The notes beneath the pieces were generated by a model. That model searched no databases. It worked only from the letters and a program-made list of their open reading frames with translations, and was not told the DNA's origin. From J027 sp034437655 (GTDB lineage Bacteria; Chloroflexota; Anaerolineae; Aggregatilineales; J027), in the NCBI GenBank assembly GCA_034437655.1, contig DAOTTU010000046.1, positions 62,001-126,000 on the forward strand: DNA of 64,000 bases, written 5' to 3'. Positions 51,446-60,982 of this stretch are shown piece after piece. The translations under genes were made by a program, and so were the position numbers. Every line of letters starts with the position of its first letter. Position 1 is the stretch's first letter.

Positions 51446-52237
51446 ATGGCGACAGTAATGATTACAGACCATGATGCAGGTACATTGGCAAAACTTCAGT
51501 CCGTGCTTGGAGAAGACGGTAATGATGTAGTGAGCCTTAATGAGCCGTCTAGCATTATCGAAACGGCAAGAACTGTCCTGCCTGATTTGCTCATTCTGGA
51601 TATGGATTTTCCCAATACGAATAGCTTGATTATCTGCAATGAATTGCGCAGTCTGCCACACTTGACCCATATCCCTATCCTGTTTCTGACAAGCCATCCG
51701 AGTGACATTGTTGATGCGCTTGATGCAGGTGGCGATGATCTGGTTGTAAAACCAATTGACTACCATGAAGTTGCCGCCCGCGTGCGAGCATTATTGCGGC
51801 GTGCGAAGCGTGTGACACGTTTACACTCTTTGCGTATTGATTCGGGGACGAAACAAGTGTGGGTAAATGATCAGCCTGCCACCCTGACACCCACTGAGTT
51901 CAATCTACTGGCTTATTTGTGTGAGCATGAAACCAGCTACCATAAGGCGAAAGACCTGCTAGAATTTGTGTGGCGTTATCCGGGTGGCGCTGGTGACACC
52001 GCCTTGATTCGTAACCATGTTCATAATCTGCGCACTAAACTCGAAAACTTGCCCAACCGCCCACAAATCATTGTCTCACTACACGGGCGCGGCTACCGCG
52101 TTAACGCCGATATTGAGTACCATACCCCACAGGGACCACGTGTGCATGACGCTGAAGATGCGTCAGGCAGTGATGACAAAACCGATGGCGATGGTATTGA
52201 ACAAGAAGAACACTCTGACGTCGCAACCACCAATTAG
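51446..52237 (+). CDS. Second OmpR-type response regulator with acidic C-terminal tail
   Basis: A 263-residue regulator. The receiver has TDHDAG at the acidic pocket, D52 (LLILDMDF) as phospho-acceptor and VVKPID with the conserved Lys. The winged helix (about 135-225) ends in IIVSLHGRGYRVN. An acidic Asp/Glu/Ser tail of about 35 residues is unusual for the family. The frame also has TTG at 51443; ATG 51446 is chosen. It has its own promoter and possible PhoB-type site, so it may be controlled by the preceding regulator. Confidence 0.9.
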   Translation: MATVMITDHDAGTLAKLQSVLGEDGNDVVSLNEPSSIIETARTVLPDLLILDMDFPNTNSLIICNELRSLPHLTHIPILFLTSHPSDIVDALDAGGDDLVVKPIDYHEVAARVRALLRRAKRVTRLHSLRIDSGTKQVWVNDQPATLTPTEFNLLAYLCEHETSYHKAKDLLEFVWRYPGGAGDTALIRNHVHNLRTKLENLPNRPQIIVSLHGRGYRVNADIEYHTPQGPRVHDAEDASGSDDKTDGDGIEQEEHSDVATTN

Positions 52238-52411
52238 CGCCTTGCCATCTGTTCTTGCCTGCATATTGGTGCCGCTGCATGGCTATATTGTATATTGACC
52301 ACACCACATCCCCCACGGCTATACCCCATCAGCGGTAGGGGGTTGTAGGCATTCGCTGGCGCAGTGCGTAGCCACCCTCAGTCGTTTTAAAACGCATTGC
52401 GACAACAATTC

Positions 52412-52465
52412 TCTCACAAGTTCTCACAAAAACGGACAGCCCTCCTTCGGTAGCTATGGTATTAT
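52412..52465 (+). promoter_or_regulatory. Direct repeat and extended -10 upstream of the TadE/TadG cluster
   Basis: TCTCACAA occurs at 52412-52419 and 52422-52429, a ten-base period. TGGTATTAT, an extended -10, ends at 52465. The element resembles the CACA repeat before the second regulator. The rest of 52238-52499 holds no gene. Confidence 0.4.
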
Positions 52466-52499
52466 TTTTACTGGAGGCTCTATTTGTTTATAAGGGATT

Positions 52500-53465
52500 A
52501 TGCCGATGCAAAACCCGCTAAAAACAGTACTCAGTGTACTTGACCGCAAGCCCAATTCAGAAAAAGGCCAGAGCCTGGTAGAACTGACCTTGACGCTACC
52601 GATTTTTCTCATTATGTTGCTGGGCCTGGCTGAAATTGGCTGGCTGGCAAATAACTATTTGACACTTGTAGACGTCACTCGTGAGGCAGGCCGTGTCGGG
52701 TCTGTGCGTGATCCACTCGCCTGGAACAATGCCAATACCAAAAGCTATCAGGTGATGGATTGCGATGAATCCAGCACTACCTACAACAAGTATGGCAATG
52801 ATGACCCCAGTATCACTACCTGGCCGGGGAATCGTGCTGTACTGGATGGCCGTGGCTACTCAGATGGTGTAGACCCCGGTTTTGGCTACTATGACATTGT
52901 TGCCTGCAATATTGTGGTGAGTATGTTGCCGCTTGAATTTAACGACCAGGAAGACGACATCGTTATTTCGGTAATCACGTACTCTATTCTTGACCAGGAT
53001 CCAGGTGCGGGGCAAAACTTGAGCGCACGTGTTACCGGTCGATTCCCCTCTAACAGCAATGAATGCCCCGGAGAACGGGACCCATTTGCCCCGGGCTTTG
53101 GGATAGACCCGAACGATGCTGGTGTCTTCTTCGAACCGGGTAACGATAACCAACGTGGCTTTATCTTCCGAGGCAACCTTGAAGAAGATGGCTGCCTGGG
53201 GTCGCGCTTCGACATCGCTGAAATTGAGGAATTGCTCAACCGCACGACCATTTTTGATGACACGTCCGATATCCGTAGCGAAGAAATTACACTGGTACCC
53301 AATAATGCAATGGTGCTTGTCGAAATTTCCTGGCAACACCAACAACTGCTGGGGCTGCCATTCTTCCAGTTTTTTGGAGAAGAATCGAATCTCAACGTGT
53401 GGTCGTTCTTCCCAGTTTCTGCTGCTGAACCAACCGCAACGCCTGAACCTGAACCAGGTCCTTAG
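52500..53465 (+). CDS. TadE-like pseudopilin/membrane protein
   Basis: A 321-residue protein. A short basic N terminus precedes GQSLVELTLTLPIFLIMLLG, a TadE-type transmembrane segment with the conserved Glu, then an extracytoplasmic domain with five Cys residues and a C-terminal Pro/Glu tail. TadE/F/G proteins are minor pseudopilins of the Flp/Tad system or membrane-anchored surface proteins. AAGGG lies a few bases before ATG 52500. First of three co-directional genes with the same anchor type; the secretion motor and platform genes are not in the window. Confidence 0.85.
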   Translation: MPMQNPLKTVLSVLDRKPNSEKGQSLVELTLTLPIFLIMLLGLAEIGWLANNYLTLVDVTREAGRVGSVRDPLAWNNANTKSYQVMDCDESSTTYNKYGNDDPSITTWPGNRAVLDGRGYSDGVDPGFGYYDIVACNIVVSMLPLEFNDQEDDIVISVITYSILDQDPGAGQNLSARVTGRFPSNSNECPGERDPFAPGFGIDPNDAGVFFEPGNDNQRGFIFRGNLEEDGCLGSRFDIAEIEELLNRTTIFDDTSDIRSEEITLVPNNAMVLVEISWQHQQLLGLPFFQFFGEESNLNVWSFFPVSAAEPTATPEPEPGP

Positions 53466-53487
53466 TTTGTAGAGGTAAGCAAAACCG

Positions 53488-55656
53488 ATGAAAAATTTGA
53501 TGAAGCACCTGCGGAGGCGTTTTCGTAAAGATCAGGCTGGGCAATCTATTATCCTGCTGGCCTTTGCCTTTATCGCCCTCGCGGCTTTCGTAGGACTGGT
53601 AACCGACATCTCGGTACTCTTTGTCCGTTACAGCAGCTTGAGCCGCACCATTGACTCGGCGGCTGTGGCGGCTGCCGGGCAAATCCGCGAAGGCACTGAC
53701 TATGGTACTGTGGCGCTCACGGCCAAGCAGTTTATTCAATTGCATGGACTTGAGCCATCGAGAGTATGGGTTGAAACCTGTGAAACCGATATTCTCGGCT
53801 GGCGTAGCGGCACAGGTGTTTTCGAAGGGCAAGGCGCGAACCCCGAGTCTGCGGACCCACCCGGCTCTCGGATTTCGGACGTCATGCCTGAAACTGAATT
53901 GTGTGACTGGGACACCCCGCGCAAGCTGGTGCGTGTTCGCGCCCAAATTGACTCGGAAACCTTCTTCTTGCGATTAATTGGGATTGATACCCTGACGCTT
54001 GAAGCCTCGGCCGTGTCAGAAACGGCTGTGCTAGACATTGCCCTCGTACTGGACACATCCCAGTCGATGTCCGTTTCCACAACCAACGCGATGTACGACT
54101 CCGCCTGGAGCGGTACCACCTATCCGCGTAACAGTCGTATTGAGTGTTTTGGTGATGTTGCCAATCCAGACGAAAACCTATATCGTTACGGCCCGTGTTG
54201 TAACGATCCGGGCAATGGGATCGTTGAACTGAACGAGAGTTTGGGTACGTGGGAAATTACTGGATTAAACAACGCTGCACCAGACAACAACTACTCTGAC
54301 TTAATCTGCCATCCGTTCCGTGATGTGAAAGACGCAGCGCGTAACTTTATCATCTCGCTGGACTTCGTGCGTGGTGACCGCGTGAGCCTCGTTACATTCG
54401 ACAGTGAGGCCGTTATCGTAGAGCCGAAAAATGGTAGTTCAGACATTGTAATGATGGCCAACGAACTCAATGCAGTGCAAACGCTCGATGAACGTGTCGC
54501 CGTCAACCCACAGGGCTTTATCAATGGGGTACCGACTGCACGCAAGACACAAAACATTCTGGAATGGGGTGACTGCCTTGCGTTCGACCAGGCATTTGAG
54601 GACTGGGTTTTTGATCCAGGAACGGTTATTCCTCCGTCCACAGAACCCTCTGAGCCATTTGCAGTCGATAATACCGATGTTAACCCATTGGGACTGCGAC
54701 CCGCCTCCTATGAATCGATCGCACCCTGTCCGGACACCAACATTGGTGGCGGTATTCGTGCTGCGAATGACGCTTTGACGAACCTCAACACGATTCGTCG
54801 CGATGCGGTGTGGGTTATCATTCTACTAACAGACGGTGCGGCCAACCGCACTGACCCCGTGCCTGAGATTGACTTTCCAAACTATGGCTATGCAGGCTTC
54901 TGCCCGTGGTATACCTTCTGTGACCCCGAAGCCTTAGATCATCCGAATAAGTCATACTACAATTCGTCCGGGTTTGCTTTCTGGTCAGAAATCAGTAGCA
55001 ATCCATCCGGGTATGTTCCGCTGTTCTCACAATTACCAGATACAGTTCCCCCGGCAGATTCCGGCACCGACTTGCGTCCTGAATGCCCGGACACACCACC
55101 TAACGACAGAACGCAGGGGCGTTCTCGTCCTTTCTGCAATGACAATAATCCGGGCTCGCGCCATTTTTGCCTGGAATGGACTGGCGACCCTGCCACCAAC
55201 GGTCGCCCTGACTTGAGTAACCCTGTCTGCTTAAATTCCTACGATGCAGACGACTATGCACGTGACTGGGCAGACTTTGCCGGTCTAATCAATGTGGCGC
55301 CCAATGTTCCGGGTAACTTCATCACTATATTTACGATTGGTTTTGGTGAAGACTTGATCACGAGCGGGCCCAACGAACCCACCTCTACCAGTGCGCCGTT
55401 GCTGCGTTACATTGCGGATGCTGGTGACAATGGGTTTATCGACACCGACTTGCAACAAGACTGGCGCGACGACACATTCAACAATGGTTCTGTGCCTGCA
55501 CAAGCCCTTGGTGACCCGGACCCGTGCGAAGCCTTTTCGGCACCCGGTCAAGAAGACGAGCAATGCGGCAATTACTTCTATGCGGACAGCCCGCGCAGTA
55601 TTGATGCGGTGTTTGAAGCAATCGCTAGCCGACTCTTTACTCGTATCGCACGCTAA
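53488..55656 (+). CDS. TadG-like protein with von Willebrand A domain
   Basis: A 722-residue exported protein. The N-terminal QAGQSIILLAFAFIALAAFV is the TadE/TadG membrane segment followed by the conserved Ala-rich helix (DSAAVAAAGQ). From about residue 185 a von Willebrand A domain carries the metal-ion site DTSQSMS; VWVIILLTDGAANR is a later core strand. Large Cys-rich insertions (about 210-260 and 455-620) interrupt the domain. Such proteins bind ligands or partners at the surface in tight-adherence systems. The vWA metal site appears intact. Confidence 0.9.
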   Translation: MKNLMKHLRRRFRKDQAGQSIILLAFAFIALAAFVGLVTDISVLFVRYSSLSRTIDSAAVAAAGQIREGTDYGTVALTAKQFIQLHGLEPSRVWVETCETDILGWRSGTGVFEGQGANPESADPPGSRISDVMPETELCDWDTPRKLVRVRAQIDSETFFLRLIGIDTLTLEASAVSETAVLDIALVLDTSQSMSVSTTNAMYDSAWSGTTYPRNSRIECFGDVANPDENLYRYGPCCNDPGNGIVELNESLGTWEITGLNNAAPDNNYSDLICHPFRDVKDAARNFIISLDFVRGDRVSLVTFDSEAVIVEPKNGSSDIVMMANELNAVQTLDERVAVNPQGFINGVPTARKTQNILEWGDCLAFDQAFEDWVFDPGTVIPPSTEPSEPFAVDNTDVNPLGLRPASYESIAPCPDTNIGGGIRAANDALTNLNTIRRDAVWVIILLTDGAANRTDPVPEIDFPNYGYAGFCPWYTFCDPEALDHPNKSYYNSSGFAFWSEISSNPSGYVPLFSQLPDTVPPADSGTDLRPECPDTPPNDRTQGRSRPFCNDNNPGSRHFCLEWTGDPATNGRPDLSNPVCLNSYDADDYARDWADFAGLINVAPNVPGNFITIFTIGFGEDLITSGPNEPTSTSAPLLRYIADAGDNGFIDTDLQQDWRDDTFNNGSVPAQALGDPDPCEAFSAPGQEDEQCGNYFYADSPRSIDAVFEAIASRLFTRIAR

Positions 55657-55680
55657 AGACAATTTGTAAGGGAGACTTAC

Positions 55681-58600
55681 ATGCAACAACAACATGAAGT
55701 GAGAGGGAAAGGTCGGCGCGGGCAGACAATGGTCGAGTTTGCGCTGACACTCCCGATCGTCTTATTGCTGACCTTCGGCGTCATCGAGTTTGGTCGGTTG
55801 TTCCAGGCGTGGGTGACACTACAAAACTCAGCGCGTACAGCCGTTCGCTATGGCGTGACGGGTAACTGGGACGTTGATTCAGTCGCCAAGCACACCGAAC
55901 GCACACCAAATCCGGGTATCCTTGATGAATGGGTGCCCTGTACTGAAGGAACAGATGTCCTTTTCCAGAGCCACTGGGGGTTTGACTGTGAACCCAGCGA
56001 CCTCGACCACCAGGGCTTGCGCAACGACCTCGCCCGCCTGCCAAGTATTGTCGAAGAAGCACGACGTGGCGCGGCAGGGTTGAACCTCAATGACGGTGAC
56101 AATATCGTCGGCCTTGAACGCGCACCCGGTCAAGATATGAACTCAGAGCCTCCGGGCGCGGAAACTGAGCCGGGGTGGTTCCATGTCTATGTTTGTAGTG
56201 GTCGCGCTGAAATTTCGAACGCAGAAGAGCGCCGCTATCGAATGACTGAGGACGACAAAGACAATCGTCTGTGTCACCTCAATGCAGATGCAGAGTACCC
56301 GAACCCGCCGCCGGGTACCAACCAGTATGACGCAGGTGGCCCCGGCGAACTGATTGAAGTGATCGTCTGGTACAATGCCCCATTGATTACGCCGCTCAGC
56401 AGTATGTTGGGGTGGACTGGTCTGGATGGCTATGTGCAGATGCGTGCCCGCCGTGTTGGTGTGAACGAATCGTTCCGTAACACACGCGCTGTGAATCTGC
56501 CACCCGTGTTGGACTTACCGACGTTTACACCATCCAATACACCTGACCCCAACGAACCATCGCCGTTCCCATCTAACACGCCGTTCCCAACCGCAGAACT
56601 ACCAACGGCAACATCCACGGACCTGCCACCGACTGAGACGCCTAATTGTGTGAACTTGTCTGTTGTCGACTATGAATTGTTTGGCGCAAGCCTGCGTATC
56701 CGTGTACGCAACGACAACCCGGCATCGGTCTTCATCACAGGTGCGGTTGTCGGCTGGGCGCAGCCTATCACTGGTGCTATGTACCCTGACCGTGCGCGTA
56801 TCGTTTCTGGCGGTCGTGAGTCACACTGGCGTTATGATGGTGACCTTGACTTCACACCCCCCACCAACATCGGTGTGCAGGGTTCTGACGGTAATTGGCT
56901 GGAAGTGCCGACTTTTAACCGCGAATTCTTTGGTGGTGGCACGCTAACATGGTGGAGCGTCAGCTTCCAGAATGGTCCAAGCAATTTGGCTGACCCCGAC
57001 AGCGGTTTGACCATCAACGACTTCCACGAAACACGCCTATACTTCGAAGATGGCGGTCGTTGTGAGCTGGACCCGGGTATTCCCCCACCAGAAAACACAC
57101 CCGTTCCATCCGACACACCCGCACCAGAGTGTGATCAGTTCACGCTACGCTTCGAACGCTTTGAAGCTGGTGGTGTCGTGACCTTCAGCCTGTTTAATGG
57201 TAACTCAACTGCACACCGCCTGACCGGGTTCGGCTTCAACTGGCGTGATACTCCGCCGTACAACCCCGGTAACTACGTTGCCGAGGTCCGTGTCGGTCCG
57301 TCTAGCTTCCCGAGCCTGCCGAATATGTGGCAAGGGAACGATAGTACGTCGCCGACCGAAGCAAATGAAGCCGGTGGTGGCGATCCTGCATGGCAATTTA
57401 CACCCATCCTGAATGGGTCACAAACGTCGCTGATTTACCTGAACTTTAATGGTATCGGGACCAACAATCCGCTGGATACCATTGGCGCAGAACCGTGGAA
57501 CTTTAACGGCAGCTTTGCACAGGTTGAAGACTGCACTGTCTTGATTGAAGACCTGGCAACGCCGATTACCCCCAGCCCAACGCCCCCACCCGGGACGATT
57601 ACGCTTGTGAAGCAGGCTGATGTTGATGACGGCTATGAGTTTGAGTTTGACGCCATTGGTAGCGAGATGTGGGGTGTTAACCGCTTCTTCTTGCAAAATG
57701 GTGACTCTCGCACATTCACTGAATTTGCACCGGGCACCTACTCTGTGCGTGAAATTCTGCCTGAATTCTGGGAACTCACTGACATCACCTGTAATGACCC
57801 TGATGACGAGACGACATACGACTTAGCAAATGACCGAGTAGACATTGATCTCGACTCAGGCGAAAACATCACGTGTACGTTTACGAACACACAGATTCCG
57901 GACTTGCTCCCGGGTTCCATCACCATTATCAAAGATGCTGATGACAACGATCCCGAGGGTCAGGGTGCAACGGAATTCTTCTTCGAAACCTCAGGTAACC
58001 CGCTCGACGATGACTTTAGCCTGTTTGACGACGAACAGATCACCTGGGAAAACGTCCCAGTTGGTAGCTATGACGTCTGGGAACGCCTTGACTTACTCGA
58101 GGATTACTGGTACCTCGCTGAAATCGACTGTACAAACCTGGACAACGGTACAACCGTCAATATCGGTACAGATCGCGGTACAGCCACCATTAATGTCGAT
58201 AGTCAGGAAGACATTACCTGTATCTTCCGCAATCGTATTGATGAGGACTTGCTGCCGACAGAAACACCAACGCCGATCCCACCGGGCTCCATCACCATCG
58301 TTAAAGATGCTGATGTAGACGACGGGTTCGAATTTGAGTTCGATATCTTCGGCAATAGTGTTGACCTGCAAGATGGCGAATCTGTCACCTATACCGACCT
58401 GGCACCGGGCGGTTACACAGTCACGGAAATTCTGCCCGAGTTCTGGGAACTCACTAACATTAGCTGTAATGACCCTGACGGTGGTACTTCCATTGACCTG
58501 GGGAATAACCGCGCCAATATCGACCTCGACTCTGAAGAAGATATTACCTGTACATTTACCAACGAGCAGATTCCAGAGCTGGTGCCTGGCTCCATCACGA

Positions 58601-60159
58601 TTCGCAAGGTTGTAGATGGTGACGACCCGGCAGGCGCAGGTGCAACGGAATTCCAGTTCAACTCCAGCGGTAATGGTAGCTTCACTCTGAATGAAGGGGA
58701 AGAACGCACATTCGATAACCTTGACGTTGGGTCGTACGACATCTGGGAAGAACTCAGTGGTCTCGATCCGTGGTGGTCACTTGACTCGATCTCTTGTAAT
58801 GACCCGAGTGGTGGCACAACCACCAACATCGGATCTAATCGCGGCACCGCTTCTATCGATGTTGAAGGTGGCGAGAACGTCACGTGTACCTTTACCAACA
58901 GCGTTGATGAAGAGGAACTGCCGACGTTCACGATTATCAAAGAAGCTGATGTTGATGATGGGACTCAATTCTCCTTCGATGTTGCGGGCGACAACGTTCA
59001 ACTGCGCACGGGTGAATCTCATACCGTGAGTGCTGTCCCGGGCTCTTACACTGTCAGCGAAAATGTACCTGATGGCTGGGAACTCGAAAACATTTCCTGT
59101 AGCGGCGACAGCGGAACAACGTTCAACCTGCCAGACGCTCGCGCCGACATTGACCTGGATGAAGGCGAAGACATCACCTGTACCTTCACCAACTCGCTGC
59201 TTCCGCTGCCAAGCTCAATTACAATCGTCAAGGAAGCTGACGACAACGACCCCGATGGTCAGGGCAGCACAGCCTTCCGGTTCCGCTCAGCAGATGGTGC
59301 TGACTTCACCCTTAACGATGGTGATAGCAACGCCTTTACTAACCTTGCAGCCGGTTCCTATGAAATCTGGGAAGTCCTCGGCGACCTCGATCCGTGGTGG
59401 TCACTTGACTCGATCTCTTGTGATGACCCGAGTGGTGGCACGACAACCTCGATTACTGCTAATCGTGGTACAGCCTTCATTGATCTCGCCGAAGGTGAAG
59501 ACGTCACCTGTACCTTCAACAATGTCGTTGATGAAGAGGTGCTGCCGTCGATTACGTTGGTGAAGAATACTGACGTGGATGATGGTACCGAGTTTAGTTT
59601 TGACGCCTTTGGCAACAACATTTCGCTGCAAAATGGCGAATCACAGGTGTTCTCGAACCTCACACCGGGTATCTACAACATCCGCGAAAGTGTGCCGTCA
59701 GGTTGGGCGTTGGAAGACATCACCTGTGTCGACCCAGACAATGGGACAACCTATGATCTTGATTCCCAGAGTGTGGACGTTGATCTTGATGTTGGTGAGG
59801 ATATCACCTGTACCTTCGACAACATCGTTGAAGAAACTGAAGCGTCGTCGATAACCGTTGTTAAGACGACTATCCCGAACGGTGCTGTTGGCACCTTCCA
59901 GTTCGATGCTTTCGGCAACGCACTTACTTTGGATGCAGGTCAATCCTTTACCTACAATGATCTCACACCGGGGACATACACGATCTCTGAAACCGTGCCT
60001 AATGGTTGGGACTTAACCAGCATCAACTGTAACGACCCAGACAGTGGAACAACGTATACAACGACTGATGCTGTAGTCGACCTGGATGAAGGCGAAAATA
60101 TCACCTGTACCTTCGTCAATACCCAGACTGAGCCCCCTGACATTCCTGGTTTCGACTAG
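55681..60159 (+). CDS. TadE-anchored giant surface protein with eight CnaB/SpaA-like repeats
   Basis: A 1492-residue protein. An N-terminal TadE segment (GQTMVEFALTLPIVLLLTFG) anchors it. A TadE ectodomain reaches about 275, then a Pro/Thr/Ser linker, two homologous beta domains (about 320-470 and 480-620), and eight CnaB/SpaA-like repeats of 95-125 residues to the C terminus. Each repeat has a first-strand Lys (TIVK), a central Glu and a last-strand Asn (CTFTN) that together suit an intramolecular isopeptide bond, plus a Cys pair. No sortase motif or C-terminal helix is present, so the TadE segment is the only anchor. A stiff adhesive stalk is the likely role. GGGAG precedes the ATG. Third gene of the cluster. 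Confidence 0.88.
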   Translation: MQQQHEVRGKGRRGQTMVEFALTLPIVLLLTFGVIEFGRLFQAWVTLQNSARTAVRYGVTGNWDVDSVAKHTERTPNPGILDEWVPCTEGTDVLFQSHWGFDCEPSDLDHQGLRNDLARLPSIVEEARRGAAGLNLNDGDNIVGLERAPGQDMNSEPPGAETEPGWFHVYVCSGRAEISNAEERRYRMTEDDKDNRLCHLNADAEYPNPPPGTNQYDAGGPGELIEVIVWYNAPLITPLSSMLGWTGLDGYVQMRARRVGVNESFRNTRAVNLPPVLDLPTFTPSNTPDPNEPSPFPSNTPFPTAELPTATSTDLPPTETPNCVNLSVVDYELFGASLRIRVRNDNPASVFITGAVVGWAQPITGAMYPDRARIVSGGRESHWRYDGDLDFTPPTNIGVQGSDGNWLEVPTFNREFFGGGTLTWWSVSFQNGPSNLADPDSGLTINDFHETRLYFEDGGRCELDPGIPPPENTPVPSDTPAPECDQFTLRFERFEAGGVVTFSLFNGNSTAHRLTGFGFNWRDTPPYNPGNYVAEVRVGPSSFPSLPNMWQGNDSTSPTEANEAGGGDPAWQFTPILNGSQTSLIYLNFNGIGTNNPLDTIGAEPWNFNGSFAQVEDCTVLIEDLATPITPSPTPPPGTITLVKQADVDDGYEFEFDAIGSEMWGVNRFFLQNGDSRTFTEFAPGTYSVREILPEFWELTDITCNDPDDETTYDLANDRVDIDLDSGENITCTFTNTQIPDLLPGSITIIKDADDNDPEGQGATEFFFETSGNPLDDDFSLFDDEQITWENVPVGSYDVWERLDLLEDYWYLAEIDCTNLDNGTTVNIGTDRGTATINVDSQEDITCIFRNRIDEDLLPTETPTPIPPGSITIVKDADVDDGFEFEFDIFGNSVDLQDGESVTYTDLAPGGYTVTEILPEFWELTNISCNDPDGGTSIDLGNNRANIDLDSEEDITCTFTNEQIPELVPGSITIRKVVDGDDPAGAGATEFQFNSSGNGSFTLNEGEERTFDNLDVGSYDIWEELSGLDPWWSLDSISCNDPSGGTTTNIGSNRGTASIDVEGGENVTCTFTNSVDEEELPTFTIIKEADVDDGTQFSFDVAGDNVQLRTGESHTVSAVPGSYTVSENVPDGWELENISCSGDSGTTFNLPDARADIDLDEGEDITCTFTNSLLPLPSSITIVKEADDNDPDGQGSTAFRFRSADGADFTLNDGDSNAFTNLAAGSYEIWEVLGDLDPWWSLDSISCDDPSGGTTTSITANRGTAFIDLAEGEDVTCTFNNVVDEEVLPSITLVKNTDVDDGTEFSFDAFGNNISLQNGESQVFSNLTPGIYNIRESVPSGWALEDITCVDPDNGTTYDLDSQSVDVDLDVGEDITCTFDNIVEETEASSITVVKTTIPNGAVGTFQFDAFGNALTLDAGQSFTYNDLTPGTYTISETVPNGWDLTSINCNDPDSGTTYTTTDAVVDLDEGENITCTFVNTQTEPPDIPGFD
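57592..60129 (+). repeat. Eight tandem CnaB/SpaA-like coding repeats
   Basis: Repeat starts lie near 57592, 57910, 58282, 58585, 58921, 59209, 59545 and 59841. Odd repeats are short and share a V-D-D-G turn; repeats 2, 4 and 6 are longer and share N/D-P-x-G-Q/A-G, so two types alternate. Bases 58762-58817 and 59386-59441 differ at one position, which indicates recent duplication or conversion. Confidence 0.85.
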
Positions 60160-60189
60160 ACCGATGATCAGGTAACACAACCCAACAAG

Positions 60190-60225
60190 AAACCGCCCTG
60201 TGATGCACAGAGCGGTTTTTCTTTT
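60190..60225 (+). terminator. Rho-independent terminator of the Tad-like cluster
   Basis: AAACCGC (60190-60196) pairs with GCGGTTT (60212-60218), with inner CTGTG/CACAG pairs beyond one mismatch. Five Ts, a C and four more Ts follow. Confidence 0.8.
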
Positions 60226-60296
60226 ACACCGATGTAGAAATAAATGTAAAGCGTGTTGTCAGCTTGCGGGGAGAAAGCACCGCCAGCACGGCGCAC

Positions 60297-60974
60297 CTAA
60301 CTCAGCACACGCCACTTTCGTTGGGTGGCAACTTTCATCAGTTTGACGTCCGGGTAGGTTGCGGTAGGGAAAGCTACAGCCGACAACAATGGTACATCAG
60401 AGATGCTGTCCGCATAAGCTGCGGCGGCTTCTGACAGATTAATCGTCTGGTGTCCATGCGCAGAGAGCCATGCTTCGGCTTGTAAAACCTTTTGTTCACC
60501 TGCACATGGTACACCATCAATCTTGCCTGTGACTTTGTTATTGCGATAAGCAAGGCGCGTTCCAATGCCGCCGCTTGTGGCAAAGCGTTGCACCAATTGA
60601 TCTACAAAGCCCTGAAAGATGTTCGAGACAATCACTGTCACAGCACCATTATTCTGATGATGGCGCAACTCTGCGAGAACATCTTCACGGTATAGCTCTG
60701 CAAGATAGTTTTCTACACCCCAACCGAAGATCGCGGTGACTTCCTCTGCTGTGTAGCCCCGCAATAGGCGCGCTAACGCACGAATCCAGCGGTCACGAAA
60801 GTGAATTTCGCTGTAGAGCCCCGCTTTGTGCAGGGCCCACCACGGGAGCATGGTACCCATCATCCAGCGCCGCCGCCCTTTGGTAATCAACGGGGCATTG
60901 GTAATACCGCGCCAGGCATTGACCGTTGTAAGCGTGCCTGAGACGTCAAATAGTGCAACCTGAACATCGAACAT
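60297..60974 (-). CDS. HAD superfamily (subclass IB-like) protein with altered motif I
   Basis: A 225-residue HAD protein with a helical cap (about 20-100). Motif I is FDVSGT: the nucleophile D10 is present, but the second Asp that acts as acid/base is Ser12. Motif II is VIVSNIF, motif III Lys lies in GEQKVLQAEAW, and motif IV is ADSISD with both Asp residues. The fold resembles phosphoserine-phosphatase-like HAD-IB members associated with lipid genes. It is encoded eight bases after the acyl-CoA ligase gene, so a role in lipid metabolism is possible. Hydrolase activity is doubtful with the Ser. Confidence 0.8.
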   Translation of the reverse strand: MFDVQVALFDVSGTLTTVNAWRGITNAPLITKGRRRWMMGTMLPWWALHKAGLYSEIHFRDRWIRALARLLRGYTAEEVTAIFGWGVENYLAELYREDVLAELRHHQNNGAVTVIVSNIFQGFVDQLVQRFATSGGIGTRLAYRNNKVTGKIDGVPCAGEQKVLQAEAWLSAHGHQTINLSEAAAAYADSISDVPLLSAVAFPTATYPDVKLMKVATQRKWRVLS

Positions 60975-60982
60975 ACCGCACG

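Noticed and set aside
52310..52350. Possible terminator hairpin after the second response regulator (CCCCC...GGGGG)
   Set aside because: Pairing is broken after five bases and no T tract follows.
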